DNA of 64,000 bases from Bifidobacterium dentium JCM 1195 = DSM 20436 (lineage in GTDB: Bacteria > Actinomycetota > Actinomycetes > Actinomycetales > Bifidobacteriaceae): the NCBI RefSeq assembly GCF_001042595.1, contig NZ_AP012326.1:62001-126000 (forward strand). The letters are read 5' to 3'. Made by a program: the position numbers and the translations under genes. This document shows positions 15,628-23,762 of the stretch, piece after piece (within the stretch, counting starts at the first letter, position 1; each line of letters starts with the position of its first letter). The notes below the pieces were generated by a model. The model ran no database searches. It saw only the letters and a list, made by a program, of their open reading frames with translations, and was not told the origin of the DNA.

Positions 15628-16677
15628 ATGGGATTCGGCGATCGTAGAAATCACGTGTGGAAAACAGGTCGAATGTACATGCGTAGGCGCGTCACCGTGG
15701 CTATGACCGGCATCGCGGCGGCAGCCGCACTGGCTGTCGCCTTTGGTACGGGAGCGGCTGGTTTGCAGGGCCTTGGCTCATCCGCATCCGAGGGAGGTGG
15801 AAAGAGCGCCTCTTCCAGCGGACAAGCCTCCTCAACATCACAAACCGATGCATCCGACAGTCCGACGCAGTCCGCGATGACCGGCATCGACGCACTTGAC
15901 GGCAGCGCAACGATCTCAACTTCCGGCTTCACGCTCGACACTGACTCGCAACTGGCCATCGAATCGCAGATAACCAATTTCGAATCCGCGGGATATACCG
16001 CATCCTTCGTGCTGGTCGACATCAATACCGGCCGTGCAATTTCCTACAATGCGGATGCGCAGGTCTATTCGGCGTCCGCAATCAAAGCGCCGTTCATCAT
16101 GGCACTCGCTTCGACGGGTACCATCGATCTGAACGCGGTATACCAAGCGGGCGATACGCAGAATGCAACGACGAAACAGAACATCGACCAGGTGCTGACC
16201 GTCTCCGACAATACCGCTTACAGTTGGCTGGTCGACACGTATGGCACCGGCGCCTTCGATTCATGGGCGGCACAAGCCGGCACCGCCGTGCAGATGGCCG
16301 GCTATGGTTACGTGACCACTTGTGCGCGGGACATGGCGAAGCTGTGGACGCAGGGTTATGGATTCCTGTTCGCACAGCAGACGTCCGGGGCCGCCGATGT
16401 TTCCGACGAGGCGCTGCAGTGGCTGTCGGGCGATATGACGGATTCACTCAACTCCAATATTCATCGGGCGCTCGGCGACTCAACCACGGTGTATACGAAA
16501 GCCGGATGGATCAGTGGCGAAGGCGACCTGTATGCGTTGAATGACGGTGGAATCGTGGCGTCGTCATCCGGTGCGTACGTGCTCAGCGTGATGACGGACG
16601 CATGCGGACGCAACGACTTGCTCACCGAGCTGGTTGACGTATTGGATTCGGTGCATTCCGGCGCCATGCTGGCGTAG
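15628..16677 (+). CDS. Secreted or anchored class A beta-lactamase-like serine hydrolase
   Basis: 349 residues. An N-terminal basic stretch and membrane/signal segment (residues about 20-50) is followed by a Ser/Gln-rich linker and a penicillin-recognising fold. Active-site motifs: SxxK as SAIK (Ser150, Lys153), SDN at 193-195, and a KTG-like triad KAG at 291-293. The Thr-to-Ala change in the third motif is seen in non-lactamase relatives that act on peptidoglycan or peptides. I infer a wall-associated serine hydrolase more than a resistance enzyme. ACGGAG precedes the ATG. Confidence 0.75.
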   Translation: MGFGDRRNHVWKTGRMYMRRRVTVAMTGIAAAAALAVAFGTGAAGLQGLGSSASEGGGKSASSSGQASSTSQTDASDSPTQSAMTGIDALDGSATISTSGFTLDTDSQLAIESQITNFESAGYTASFVLVDINTGRAISYNADAQVYSASAIKAPFIMALASTGTIDLNAVYQAGDTQNATTKQNIDQVLTVSDNTAYSWLVDTYGTGAFDSWAAQAGTAVQMAGYGYVTTCARDMAKLWTQGYGFLFAQQTSGAADVSDEALQWLSGDMTDSLNSNIHRALGDSTTVYTKAGWISGEGDLYALNDGGIVASSSGAYVLSVMTDACGRNDLLTELVDVLDSVHSGAMLA

Positions 16678-16806
16678 GGCGATTCGCGATCGCACGCTTT
16701 GCGCGCACCTGATATGTTGCGCCGGTCGGTGGCGGGGTGCGGACCCGATAAGGCGCTCAGCATGTATCCAGCAAAATATCAGACTGCATCTTTACGCTTG
16801 GGCCCT

Positions 16807-17814
16807 ATGAACGGCAAATTGCGGGTGCATGGCCATTGCAATGGCTTGAAGACAACGCTGCTTTTCGCGTTGATGTGGGGCGTCATCATGCTGATTTGGT
16901 GGGCTACGGGTGGTAGTCAGCGCACGCTTGGCGTCTACATTCTCATCGGTCTTGGCTCGACTTTCGTCTCATACTGGTTTTCCGACAAACTGGCCATCGC
17001 GTCGATGGGTGCGCGGGCCGTCAGCGAGCAGGAGGCGCCGATGCTGTACAAAATCGTGCGCGAACTGTCCGCAAAGGCGGGCAAGCCGATGCCGCGCATC
17101 TACATTGCGCCGACCATGAGCCCCAACGCCTTCGCGACCGGCCGTAACGAACGGCATGCCGCCGTCTGCTGTACGCAGGGCATTCTGCAGATGCTCAACG
17201 AGCGTGAGATTCGCGGCGTACTCGGCCACGAACTCATGCATGTGTACAATCACGATATTCTGACCTCCGCAATCGCATCCGCCATGGCCACGGTGATTTC
17301 GTATCTCGGCTATTCGCTCATGTATTTCGGAGGTGGCTCGTCGCGAGACGATCGCAACGGCTCGTCCAGCAGTGGACTTGGGTTGCTCGGCGTGCTGCTG
17401 AGTGCGATCCTTGCGCCGATTGCCGCCTCTTTGATTCAGATGGCGATTTCGCGCACGCGCGAATACGATGCCGATGAGGACGGTTCGATGCTGACTGGCG
17501 ATCCCGAAGCGCTCGCCTCCGCGTTGAATAAGATTTCGTACGGTGCCGAGGCCGCGCCGATGCGCAAGACCGCAGGCACGCAGTCGGTGGCCGCGATGAT
17601 GATCGCCAATCCGTTCTCCACAGAAGGCTTCTCCCGCCTGTTTTCCACGCACCCGCCGACCGCCGACCGCATTTCGCGACTTATGCAGATGAGCCAGGAG
17701 ATGAAGGCGCAGGGCGTGCAGTCCGGATATACGTCCGATGGGTATGTGCAGGGCGGGTATTCGCAGAGTGGATACGTGCAAGGCGGGTATTCGCAAGGAC
17801 CGTTCCGCAGCTGA
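16807..17814 (+). CDS. htpX: HtpX-type membrane zinc metalloprotease (M48)
   Basis: 335 residues. Two N-terminal membrane helices are followed by an M48 domain with the zinc motif HELMH (His141, His145) and the third ligand Glu219 in EYDADEDGS. Two further hydrophobic segments lie between them. HtpX degrades misfolded membrane proteins. The C terminus carries a short Gly-Tyr-Gln-Ser repeat (GYVQGGYSQSGYVQGGYSQ) not usual for the family. The start at MNGKLRV fits the family alignment. An upstream ATG at 16762 is possible but would add residues without family support. Confidence 0.85.
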   Translation: MNGKLRVHGHCNGLKTTLLFALMWGVIMLIWWATGGSQRTLGVYILIGLGSTFVSYWFSDKLAIASMGARAVSEQEAPMLYKIVRELSAKAGKPMPRIYIAPTMSPNAFATGRNERHAAVCCTQGILQMLNEREIRGVLGHELMHVYNHDILTSAIASAMATVISYLGYSLMYFGGGSSRDDRNGSSSSGLGLLGVLLSAILAPIAASLIQMAISRTREYDADEDGSMLTGDPEALASALNKISYGAEAAPMRKTAGTQSVAAMMIANPFSTEGFSRLFSTHPPTADRISRLMQMSQEMKAQGVQSGYTSDGYVQGGYSQSGYVQGGYSQGPFRS

Positions 17815-18023
17815 CTGGCGGATTTGGACGGCGGATGCTCGTGCGATGCGAGTACGGCGCTCGTGTGGCGGAGCCACTCAACGGACTCGGCTGGCGGATC
17901 TGGCTGGCGGGCGGTTATGCGGGCGCGTGCGGCGCGGGTCGGTAATCCGTATATCGGGAACCGCGTCTGTGGAGCCGTGCGCGACGTGCTAAACTTAACC
18001 TCCGTGCCCAAAAGGCACTTTTT

Positions 18024-18097
18024 GCGGATGTAGTTCATCGGTAGAACGAAAGCTTCCCAAGCTTTAAAGGCGGGTTCGACTCCCGTCATCCGCTCCA
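18024..18097 (+). tRNA. tRNA-Gly (anticodon CCC), integration site of the mobile element
   Basis: A 74-base cloverleaf. The acceptor GCGGATG pairs with CATCCGC, the anticodon stem is AAAGC/GCTTT with loop TTCCCAA (anticodon CCC), the T arm is GCGGGTTCGACTCCCGT, and the 3' end TCCA includes CCA. Its last 26 bases are the left attachment site of the integrated element, so the gene is kept intact by the insertion. Confidence 0.95.
18072..18097 (+). other. Left attachment site (attL core)
   Basis: A 26-bp sequence from GGGTTCGACT to CCGCTCCA inside tRNA-Gly, repeated exactly at 36189-36214. Bases flanking the two copies differ. Confidence 0.9.
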
Positions 18098-18187
18098 TTT
18101 GCCTCAACGGTGAGGTGCTAAAACCCAATCATTCCAACGTTTTTCAATTTTGTGGATACCTGCTCAATCACTGGTTTTTTCCTGAAA

Positions 18188-18207
18188 TGTTGTCACCGTG
18201 TTGTCAC
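18188..18207. other. Putative integrase arm-type sites, left end
   Basis: Tandem TTGTCAC motifs (TGTTGTCACC then GTGTTGTCAC) lie 90 bp inside attL. A near-identical tandem occurs 74 bp inside attR at 36097-36115 in the same orientation. This is as expected for integrase or excisionase arm sites. Confidence 0.5.
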
Positions 18208-18235
18208 GGAGGGGGTCTGAAGAGCGGTATTCAGC

Positions 18236-19339
18236 TCAGCGAACATTCCCGGAGTTCGAGGTCTTCGCGGCTGCGATCTTGCTGCTGATGGATGTAGCCA
18301 CATCGTCAAGATCGGTGTCAAATAGGTCTGCATAGGTATCTAAGGTCATGGCCGCGTTCTTGTGCCCCAGCATGCGCTGGACAGCCTTGACATTGGCTCC
18401 GGAGCTGATGGCAATGGAAGCCGCCGTGTGGCGAAGATCGTGGCAGGTCAGTGTGGGAACGCCGGAATCGCGCAATGCTCTTGCATACCAGCCGTGATTT
18501 TTCGCGGATTGCTCGCGGAGATGTCCTCCGGATGGTGCGGTAAACACTAAATCCTCAGGTCCCTTGCCTTCGCACTGTTCTTTGATGGCGGACATTACTT
18601 GATCGGGAACGGGAACGTCCCGTACCTCCCAAGTTTTGGGGGCACCTTCGAAGTGCTTCTTGCCGGAACGGACCCAGCTCAACCGCACCCTGAGGCGATT
18701 GTTCTGGGTGTCCACATGCTTGACGCGCAATGCTGCCGCTTCGCCCCATCGAAGGCCGCAGAAGCCCAGCGTCAAAATAAGGGCTTGGTAAGTACCCGCT
18801 GCATGGGCAAGGTCAATAACCTGTGCGGGCGTGAGGTAAGTGCGTTCCTTCCGTTGTTTCCTTGGGAGTTGGCATCCGTCTGCCGGATTGCGTCGTATAC
18901 TGCCGTCTCGAACGGCAAGATCCAGCACTCCTTTGAGCACTCCGTGGGCGCGAATGGTGATTGTCGCTGATCGCTTTTTTGCAAGTTCGCTGACCCAAGT
19001 CTGTATCTCGCTGTGTCTGATGGATGCGATTTCCCGATTTCCCCAAGCGTTGCACACATGCACTCTCCATGAGCACTCAAGATCGGCGTAATACTTGGGT
19101 TTGACGACGTTTTTCTTGCCTTTGAGCCAGGTGTCTGCGAATTGGCAGACCAGCGTTTTGCCGGCGTTTGGGTCGATGTAATCGTTGTCTGCGATATACG
19201 TCGTCATGCGGGCCAGATAATCCTGCGCATCTTTCCGCCGTCGAAAGCCTCGTTTGGTGCGCTGGGAATGATCCGGATCGCGGTAGGTGACTCGGTACCG
19301 CTTATCGCCGGACTTGGTGTTATAGGAGTATATGGGCAT
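18236..19339 (-). CDS. int: Tyrosine recombinase/integrase
   Basis: 367 residues. An N-terminal arm-binding domain (residues 1-60, YRVTYRDPDHSQRTKRGFRR), a SAM-like core-binding domain (about 65-165), and a catalytic domain with the Arg in GLRWGEAAAL, HDLRHTA (His-x-x-Arg), LGHKN and the nucleophile in TLDTYADLF. It is transcribed toward the attachment site, as in most tRNA-targeting elements. The ATG at 19339 has the ribosome binding site GGAGGAGAC nine bases upstream, but that site is locked in a 12-bp stem (19344-19381), which suggests translational control. Confidence 0.93.
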   Translation of the reverse strand: MPIYSYNTKSGDKRYRVTYRDPDHSQRTKRGFRRRKDAQDYLARMTTYIADNDYIDPNAGKTLVCQFADTWLKGKKNVVKPKYYADLECSWRVHVCNAWGNREIASIRHSEIQTWVSELAKKRSATITIRAHGVLKGVLDLAVRDGSIRRNPADGCQLPRKQRKERTYLTPAQVIDLAHAAGTYQALILTLGFCGLRWGEAAALRVKHVDTQNNRLRVRLSWVRSGKKHFEGAPKTWEVRDVPVPDQVMSAIKEQCEGKGPEDLVFTAPSGGHLREQSAKNHGWYARALRDSGVPTLTCHDLRHTAASIAISSGANVKAVQRMLGHKNAAMTLDTYADLFDTDLDDVATSISSKIAAAKTSNSGNVR

Positions 19340-19343
19340 GGTT

Positions 19344-19381
19344 GGGTTGTCTCCTCCGGCGATTACCGAAGGAGACAACCC
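19344..19381 (-). promoter_or_regulatory. Hairpin sequestering the integrase ribosome binding site
   Basis: On the minus strand, GGGTTGTCTCCT immediately follows the stop codon of the upstream gene (19385-19383) and pairs perfectly with AGGAGACAACCC. The 3' arm contains the integrase Shine-Dalgarno sequence and ends four bases before its ATG. Ribosomes finishing the upstream gene would melt the 5' arm, so coupling is inferred. It could instead act as a terminator, but there is no T run. Confidence 0.6.
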
Positions 19382-19382
19382 C

Positions 19383-20075
19383 CTATTCCAAAAGCTTCTT
19401 CAAAGAGATGTCGGGGGTGGTGTCGATTTCGGTTTCGTCGTGAACGGTAATGGGGGATGGGAGCTTCGCGGAAACTGATTCTGGAACGCGCTCTTTCATG
19501 AGTGTCAGCCAGTGCGAGGCTGTACGCAGGGGTATGTCGAAGACCTCTGTCAATCGTTTCGTTGCGGGGCCCTTGTTGAGCTGGGTGACCGAATAAACAC
19601 GCGAAGCCCATTTCAGGGTGTCGGGTGTGGGACCTTGCTTGCGGAGCGCTGGGAAGTTCACTTTGCGTAGCACTTCATCTTCCCAGCTCGGCAGCGGGCC
19701 GAAGATATCGGTTCCGTTTTCCGTGATCTCATAGGACCACAGTGGCGGATGGTAGGAGCGAATAATCTGCTCGATGGGCAGGCGCGCGATGTCCCTGATT
19801 TTGAGTTCTCGTGTGGTGCCGATTTCGCAGTTGCGCAGCACGATTCGCTGCTCTTCCTCGCTGTATCCCATGTGCAGGCGGATGTCGTATTTTCCGATGC
19901 GATCCTCCATCGCGCGGATGCAGTAATCGGCTCTGACTGCGATCCCAGGGGCGATGGAGACGAACGCTGTCCGATCCATTCGATCGAAATCCGTGAAGAC
20001 GATGAATTTCCATTTGTCTATAGCGAGGGCATAAGTCGCGTCTTCGTATAACGGGTTTGCCTCTTCCATGCTCAT
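19383..20075 (-). CDS. Unrecognised protein with a possible C-terminal helix-turn-helix
   Basis: I do not recognise a family. About 230 residues from the ATG at 20075 (MSMEEANPLYEDATYALAID). The N-terminal part has alternating beta-like segments (WKFIVFTDFDRM, TAFVSIAPGIAV). The C-terminal part holds a helix-turn-helix-like stretch, TKRLTEVFDIPLRTASHWLT, followed by an acidic tail. The start is weakly supported since no ribosome binding site is visible and the frame stays open to 20138. It lies directly upstream of the integrase on the same strand and probably regulates or is co-translated with it. Divergent transcription from the excisionase-like gene at 20208 supports a control role. Confidence 0.5.
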   Translation of the reverse strand: MSMEEANPLYEDATYALAIDKWKFIVFTDFDRMDRTAFVSIAPGIAVRADYCIRAMEDRIGKYDIRLHMGYSEEEQRIVLRNCEIGTTRELKIRDIARLPIEQIIRSYHPPLWSYEITENGTDIFGPLPSWEDEVLRKVNFPALRKQGPTPDTLKWASRVYSVTQLNKGPATKRLTEVFDIPLRTASHWLTLMKERVPESVSAKLPSPITVHDETEIDTTPDISLKKLLE

Positions 20076-20207
20076 GGCAGCAAGTATTACATGAGCGACA
20101 ATCACCTTGCAATAGCAATATTGACAACATAGAGGCAATAATATGCTACAATCACAGCGTTGGCAAATATGTCAACAAATAGGCAAGTCAATTGAAGGGA
20201 ATCTGTA

Positions 20208-20417
20208 ATGAGCACAGCAGTAATTGGATCTGAGCCGTACATCAGCGATGATGATGTGGTGTCTCGTATGCCCGGCATGACCAAGGGAAACCTTGCGCAG
20301 CTCCGTTATACAGGTAAAGGGCCTAAGTTCTACAAGCCTTCACCGCGCGTAGTGCTCTACAAGTGGAGTGATGTACAGGCTTGGATCGAGGGTCACGCAC
20401 AGATGAGAACACGATGA
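20208..20417 (+). CDS. Excisionase-like small helix-turn-helix protein
   Basis: 69 residues with the layout of an AlpA/MerR-like DNA-binding protein: SDDDVVSRMPGMTKGNLAQL forms helix-turn-helix, then RYTGKGPKFYK-PSPRVVLYKWSDVQAWIE, the wing and final helix typical of Xis or AlpA proteins. GAAGGGA precedes the ATG. It faces away from the regulator/integrase pair and begins the plus-strand operon with the small ORF and the replication protein. Confidence 0.75.
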   Translation: MSTAVIGSEPYISDDDVVSRMPGMTKGNLAQLRYTGKGPKFYKPSPRVVLYKWSDVQAWIEGHAQMRTR

Positions 20418-20512
20418 GAGCCGAGACGAATAAGGGTCGCGTCAATTCCGCTTGGCGCGACCCAAAGAATCCATATTCATACGCGCCGCTGCTTAAAACT
20501 GGCGCAAGATAA
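20414..20512 (+). CDS. Small 32-residue protein between xis-like and replication genes
   Basis: The ATG overlaps the TGA of the preceding gene by four bases (ATGA), which favours translational coupling. It encodes MRAETNKGRVNSAWRDPKNP and 12 more residues, basic and without a hydrophobic segment. The stop is 17 bases before the next start. No known function; it may be only a leader that carries ribosomes to the replication gene. Confidence 0.4.
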   Translation: MRAETNKGRVNSAWRDPKNPYSYAPLLKTGAR

Positions 20513-20529
20513 GGTTGAAGGACTCTTAC

Positions 20530-21975
20530 ATGCTTCATTATAGCGATCTGCGCCCAGAGAAGGGCGAATTCATTGGAGACGGGATAGCCAGAACGGCCGG
20601 TGGAATCCCCTACAATCCAGAAGCCGATGTCAATGCGTCATTCCCTGACGATGCGTTCTGGAATTCAAGGACGAGTCTGTGTGAAATCAAGGATTACGCG
20701 GTCAGCAGGCTTGTGTCTCCCATTGCGGTACTTGCCGTGACGATTGCCCGCATCATGGTGGCGGCACCTCCTCACATGGTTCTGCCGCCATTCGTCGGTG
20801 CGGATTACGGTTCGCTGAACTTCGGTATGGTGATCCTCGGCAAGCCGGGTTCCGGCAAGGATGCGGCATTCGGAGCGGCGAGGAAGCTAGTGCCTGACAT
20901 TCGGGACGCTCCGGTGACTAGTGTGGCGAGCGGCCAAGCCATCAGCGCGCTGTTCGGGCAGCGCGTGCAGGAGGGCAACAGATTCAAGCTGGAATGCAAG
21001 TCTCCCCGCGCCATGATCAGGTATTCCGAAGCATCCAATTTCAAGGCGCTGTCAAGCGCGAAGGAGAGCAATCTCCAAGCGGAGGTGCTGTCACTGTTCT
21101 CCGGCCAGCAAATCGGTGACTACACCAAAAACAAGGAGCTGGCAGTGACTATCCCGGAGCACGGATACAGGGCAGTCGTAGTGATTTCGGCACAGCCATC
21201 GATGATGGGCATGTTCGAGGCCGGTGTCGGCGTGGGATTCCAACAGCGGTTCCTTTACGTCTCCGCATATGATGACAGACTCAGCGTCCGTCCTATCGGC
21301 GAAGAGCCGGTGGAGCTTTCCTCGTTGACTAAGTTCCCGTACGATACGAAGGCGTTGCCCGCAGACTATCCCATCGAGCAAATGAACAGGCTCTACGAGT
21401 GCGGCAGCTACGTCAAGGCCAATGAGGCTACACCGGAATCCAGCCATCTGCGGATGTACCCCATGCGGATGCCTCCCATTGTGAGGAATGAGATCATCGC
21501 TGATAAGCAGCGGGTCAACAGGGAGCGCGGAGGTGACCCGCGCAGAGCGCACAGCATGTTTCTGCGCGAAAAGCTGGCGGTGGGGCTCCGTCTGCTTGAA
21601 GACCCGCGATCGTCCGAGACCACTCAGGAGGATTGGGAACTCGCGGGCAGAATGATGCAGTACTCGCGTGCATGCTACGAGGAGAATCTGCGGGAATTCG
21701 AAGACGAGAACCTTACTCGCCGTGCGGACTTCAAGGAGCAGGACGAACTGGCGCGCGAACGGGTTGACATTCGCTCCCGTTGCGCGACAGAGGAGCGCAT
21801 TGTCGATATCCTGTCCGCTTCGAGCCAGCCATCTGTATCCAAAGGAGAATTAAGCCGAGCCCTGTCGAAACGGCAGAAAGTCTACATGGATGACGCGTTG
21901 GAAAATCTGATGACTTCAGGAAAGATCAAACATAGAAAAGGTGTGAAAGGCGGACACTGGTACTCGCTCATCTGA
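20530..21975 (+). CDS. P-loop replication-type protein (DUF3987-like)
   Basis: 481 residues. The N-terminal 80 residues are followed by a RecA-like core with Walker A GKPGSGKD (about residue 100), a segment RYSEASNFKALSS in place of Walker B, and VVVISAQPSMM, a layout seen in DUF3987/primase-helicase proteins of plasmids and integrated elements. The C-terminal 60 residues (SVSKGELSRALSKRQ...) look like a winged helix. GAAGGA lies eight bases before the ATG at 20530. The iteron-like repeats follow directly, so a role in autonomous replication of the excised circle is inferred. Confidence 0.65.
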   Translation: MLHYSDLRPEKGEFIGDGIARTAGGIPYNPEADVNASFPDDAFWNSRTSLCEIKDYAVSRLVSPIAVLAVTIARIMVAAPPHMVLPPFVGADYGSLNFGMVILGKPGSGKDAAFGAARKLVPDIRDAPVTSVASGQAISALFGQRVQEGNRFKLECKSPRAMIRYSEASNFKALSSAKESNLQAEVLSLFSGQQIGDYTKNKELAVTIPEHGYRAVVVISAQPSMMGMFEAGVGVGFQQRFLYVSAYDDRLSVRPIGEEPVELSSLTKFPYDTKALPADYPIEQMNRLYECGSYVKANEATPESSHLRMYPMRMPPIVRNEIIADKQRVNRERGGDPRRAHSMFLREKLAVGLRLLEDPRSSETTQEDWELAGRMMQYSRACYEENLREFEDENLTRRADFKEQDELARERVDIRSRCATEERIVDILSASSQPSVSKGELSRALSKRQKVYMDDALENLMTSGKIKHRKGVKGGHWYSLI

Positions 21976-21987
21976 CTCAACCAAGCA

Positions 21988-22152
21988 GCCTACCGACCTA
22001 CCCGCCTACTCACTACTGCCATAAGGGTTTTCGTCGCCTACTCACGCAATCTACCAACCTACCTAAGAAAACCTCAAGTAGGTCGGTAGGCCAAGTTGGT
22101 AGGCGGTCGAATCCCAATGATTCCAAAGGGTAGGTTGGTAGGTTGGTAGGTT
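21988..22152. repeat. Iteron-like repeats, candidate origin of the element
   Basis: CCTACCGACCTACCCGCCTAC at 21989-22008 and CTACCAACCTACC at 22051-22063 face GTAGGTCGGTAGG (22078-22090), TTGGTAGGCGG (22096-22106) and the tandem run GGGTAGGTTGGTAGGTTGG onward to 22152. The unit is GGTAGGTT or its complement, so the left and right blocks are inverted. Position just after a replication-type gene resembles a plasmid origin. No DnaA box was confirmed. Confidence 0.55.
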
Positions 22153-22277
22153 TTGGGGTATGAGTGACTTATTGATGAGCAATGTGTCTGGAATCGCAGC
22201 GGCGGTATTTCAAAGAGTCATGGGATGATTGTTTTCCAACAGCATCACGACACGCATCGTCGCACAATAGTCATTCC

Positions 22278-22356
22278 CGTGATAAACTTTTCATGCGATA
22301 AAGCTGGGCAGTGTCCAGTTCGTAAAAACCGCTTCCGGAATTCCGGGGCGGTTTTT
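22278..22356 (+). ncRNA. Possible structured RNA upstream of the Abi gene, ending in a terminator
   Basis: Three consecutive helices: CGTGA/TCATG (22278-22295), CTGG/CCAG (22304-22318) and a terminator AAAAACCGC...GCGGTTTTT (22324-22356). Its 3' end is 23 bases before the Abi_2 start codon. Structured RNAs are known directly upstream of abiF-type genes (the abiF RNA motif family). Whether this one belongs to that family I cannot verify without a covariance model. It could be only an ordinary terminator with a short leader. Confidence 0.45.
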
Positions 22357-22379
22357 GCGCATCTAGGCGGGAGAACACG

Positions 22380-23321
22380 ATGCACAAGCCATTCATGCCA
22401 GTAGCCGATCAAGTGAAACTACTGGCGTCCCGTGACCTAGCAACGGATTCCCGCACCTCATGGGTGCTTGAACGAGAAGGCTACTATTCCGTCGTCAACG
22501 GATACAAGACACCTTTTCTGGATAAGGAAAAGACGGAAGCAGCTGGTGATGACCGCTATCGCGACGATGCTTCGTTCAATGACATCTACAAGCTATACGT
22601 GTTCGACCGCAATCTGCGGTTCCTGTTCTTCAGGATGACCACCTTGGCCGAGGCTATCCTGAAAACGGTTTGCTCACATGAGTTCACGAAACTGAACCCG
22701 AATGAAAAGAACCCCTACCTGAACATTGCGAACTACGCCAGCAGCGGGACAGCGCACGAAAAAGCAATAAAGCTTATACCCCGACTGGAGAAAATTCTGC
22801 ACCTGAACATGCAATCGGGGTACGCGGACAAGAAGGGCTATCTCCGTCATTGCCTGGAGCGGCATGATGGCGAAGTCCCGATGTGGGTGCTGGCCAACGA
22901 TCTGACGCTCGGGCAGATGTATTGGTTCTTCCAATCCCAGAAGACAGAAGCGCGAGCCAACATCGCACGCAGCTTCACCGCATTGTACGCGGACTCGCAC
23001 AAGCATGAAATAGAAATCACGTCTCAGCGGCTCGACAAAATCTACCGCAGAATCAAGGACTATCGCAACATCTGCGCGCATGACGAACGCCTGTACTGCG
23101 CCCACCCACACGACTCGAACATTACGGTCTTCCAGCTCGCCAAGGATTTGCAATTCGTGACGGACAAGCAACGGTACCTTGAATTCCTGCAAGGATTTGA
23201 TTCATTGCTGATGCACCTACGAGAAGACATCCCCCATTACCTTGATGCCGTATGCGTTGAGATTGGACTGCACTATCCGGATGAACTGCACTTGTTCATG
23301 CAGCAAATACGCGAAAAATAA
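22380..23321 (+). CDS. Abi_2-family (AbiD/AbiF-like) HEPN protein
   Basis: 313 residues with the family start KPFMPVADQVKLLASRDL, then REGYYSVVNGYKTPFLD, and DIYKLYVFDRNLRFLFFRM. The HEPN ribonuclease motif R-x4-H is intact in KDYRNICAHDERLY (about residues 228-241). Such proteins are abortive-infection effectors that cleave RNA during phage attack, and some are held inactive by a cognate RNA. GCGGGAG precedes the ATG. It stands alone after the origin-like repeats. Defence of the element or host against phage or competing elements is the likely job. Confidence 0.85.
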   Translation: MHKPFMPVADQVKLLASRDLATDSRTSWVLEREGYYSVVNGYKTPFLDKEKTEAAGDDRYRDDASFNDIYKLYVFDRNLRFLFFRMTTLAEAILKTVCSHEFTKLNPNEKNPYLNIANYASSGTAHEKAIKLIPRLEKILHLNMQSGYADKKGYLRHCLERHDGEVPMWVLANDLTLGQMYWFFQSQKTEARANIARSFTALYADSHKHEIEITSQRLDKIYRRIKDYRNICAHDERLYCAHPHDSNITVFQLAKDLQFVTDKQRYLEFLQGFDSLLMHLREDIPHYLDAVCVEIGLHYPDELHLFMQQIREK

Positions 23322-23471
23322 GCCAGCATGCCGCATATTGTAGTGATTCTACGCCAATTGCCCTGCCGATCATTCCTGAATTTTGCAGCCAAGCCAACCG
23401 AGGACATCTCCTGTAGCTGACGGATACCAATCCGTATCAGACCCTCGACCGCATTGCGCAATTGGCAAAAT

Positions 23472-23497
23472 TGGTGGGAGCAATGACGCTCCCACCA
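23472..23497 (+). terminator. Hairpin downstream of the Abi gene
   Basis: TGGTGGGAGC and GCTCCCACCA pair over 10 bp around AATGAC. It lies 150 bases after the Abi stop and just beyond the stop of the degraded minus-strand gene, so it could serve either direction. Confidence 0.5.
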
Positions 23498-23510
23498 GTC
23501 ATGAATCAGC

Positions 23511-23674
23511 CTAATCGGCTACATCGTAGTATTGGACACTTGCTTTGGCCGTTGCGGCATCCACGTTGAAGAATGCTTCAAATTACACGGTTTCGCCTTT
23601 ATTCCAGCTGTTGGCATAAGCGGAGGTCTCAGACTTGACGTTGTCGGCGTCACACTTACTTACGACAAACCTCG
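23511..23674 (-). pseudogene. Remnant of a small protein gene with an internal stop
   Basis: One minus-strand frame reads RFVVSKCDADNVKSETSAYA, NSWNKGETV, then a TAA (23585-23583), then FEAFFNVDAATAKASVQYYD and VAD before a TAG. The residue composition and smooth reading through the stop suggest a CAA-to-TAA nonsense mutation (QFEAFFN). The family is not recognised; perhaps the end of an extracellular or lipoprotein domain. The 22-bp direct repeat that frames the cargo lies at its upstream end. Confidence 0.45.
23653..23674 (+). repeat. Cargo-flanking 22-bp direct repeat, left
   Basis: A sequence beginning CACTTACTTA and ending AAACCTCG, repeated exactly once more at 32428-32449 in the same orientation. 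Flanking bases differ on both sides. Confidence 0.7.
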
Positions 23675-23762
23675 ATAGTGAGACAGCTTGCTGTCAATTG
23701 TGTTTTCTATAGAGTCATGATGGAGTATCAGATCAATATTTCACGATTTGCGGTATCCATAG

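Noticed and set aside
20102..20284. A 60-codon minus-strand frame opposite the excisionase-like gene
   Set aside because: It lies across a promoter region with AT-rich sequence, and overlaps the well-supported plus-strand gene.
23322..23762. Insertion sequence at the left edge of the cargo block
   Set aside because: Direct repeats suggested a transposon, but no transposase and no terminal inverted repeats were found at either border.
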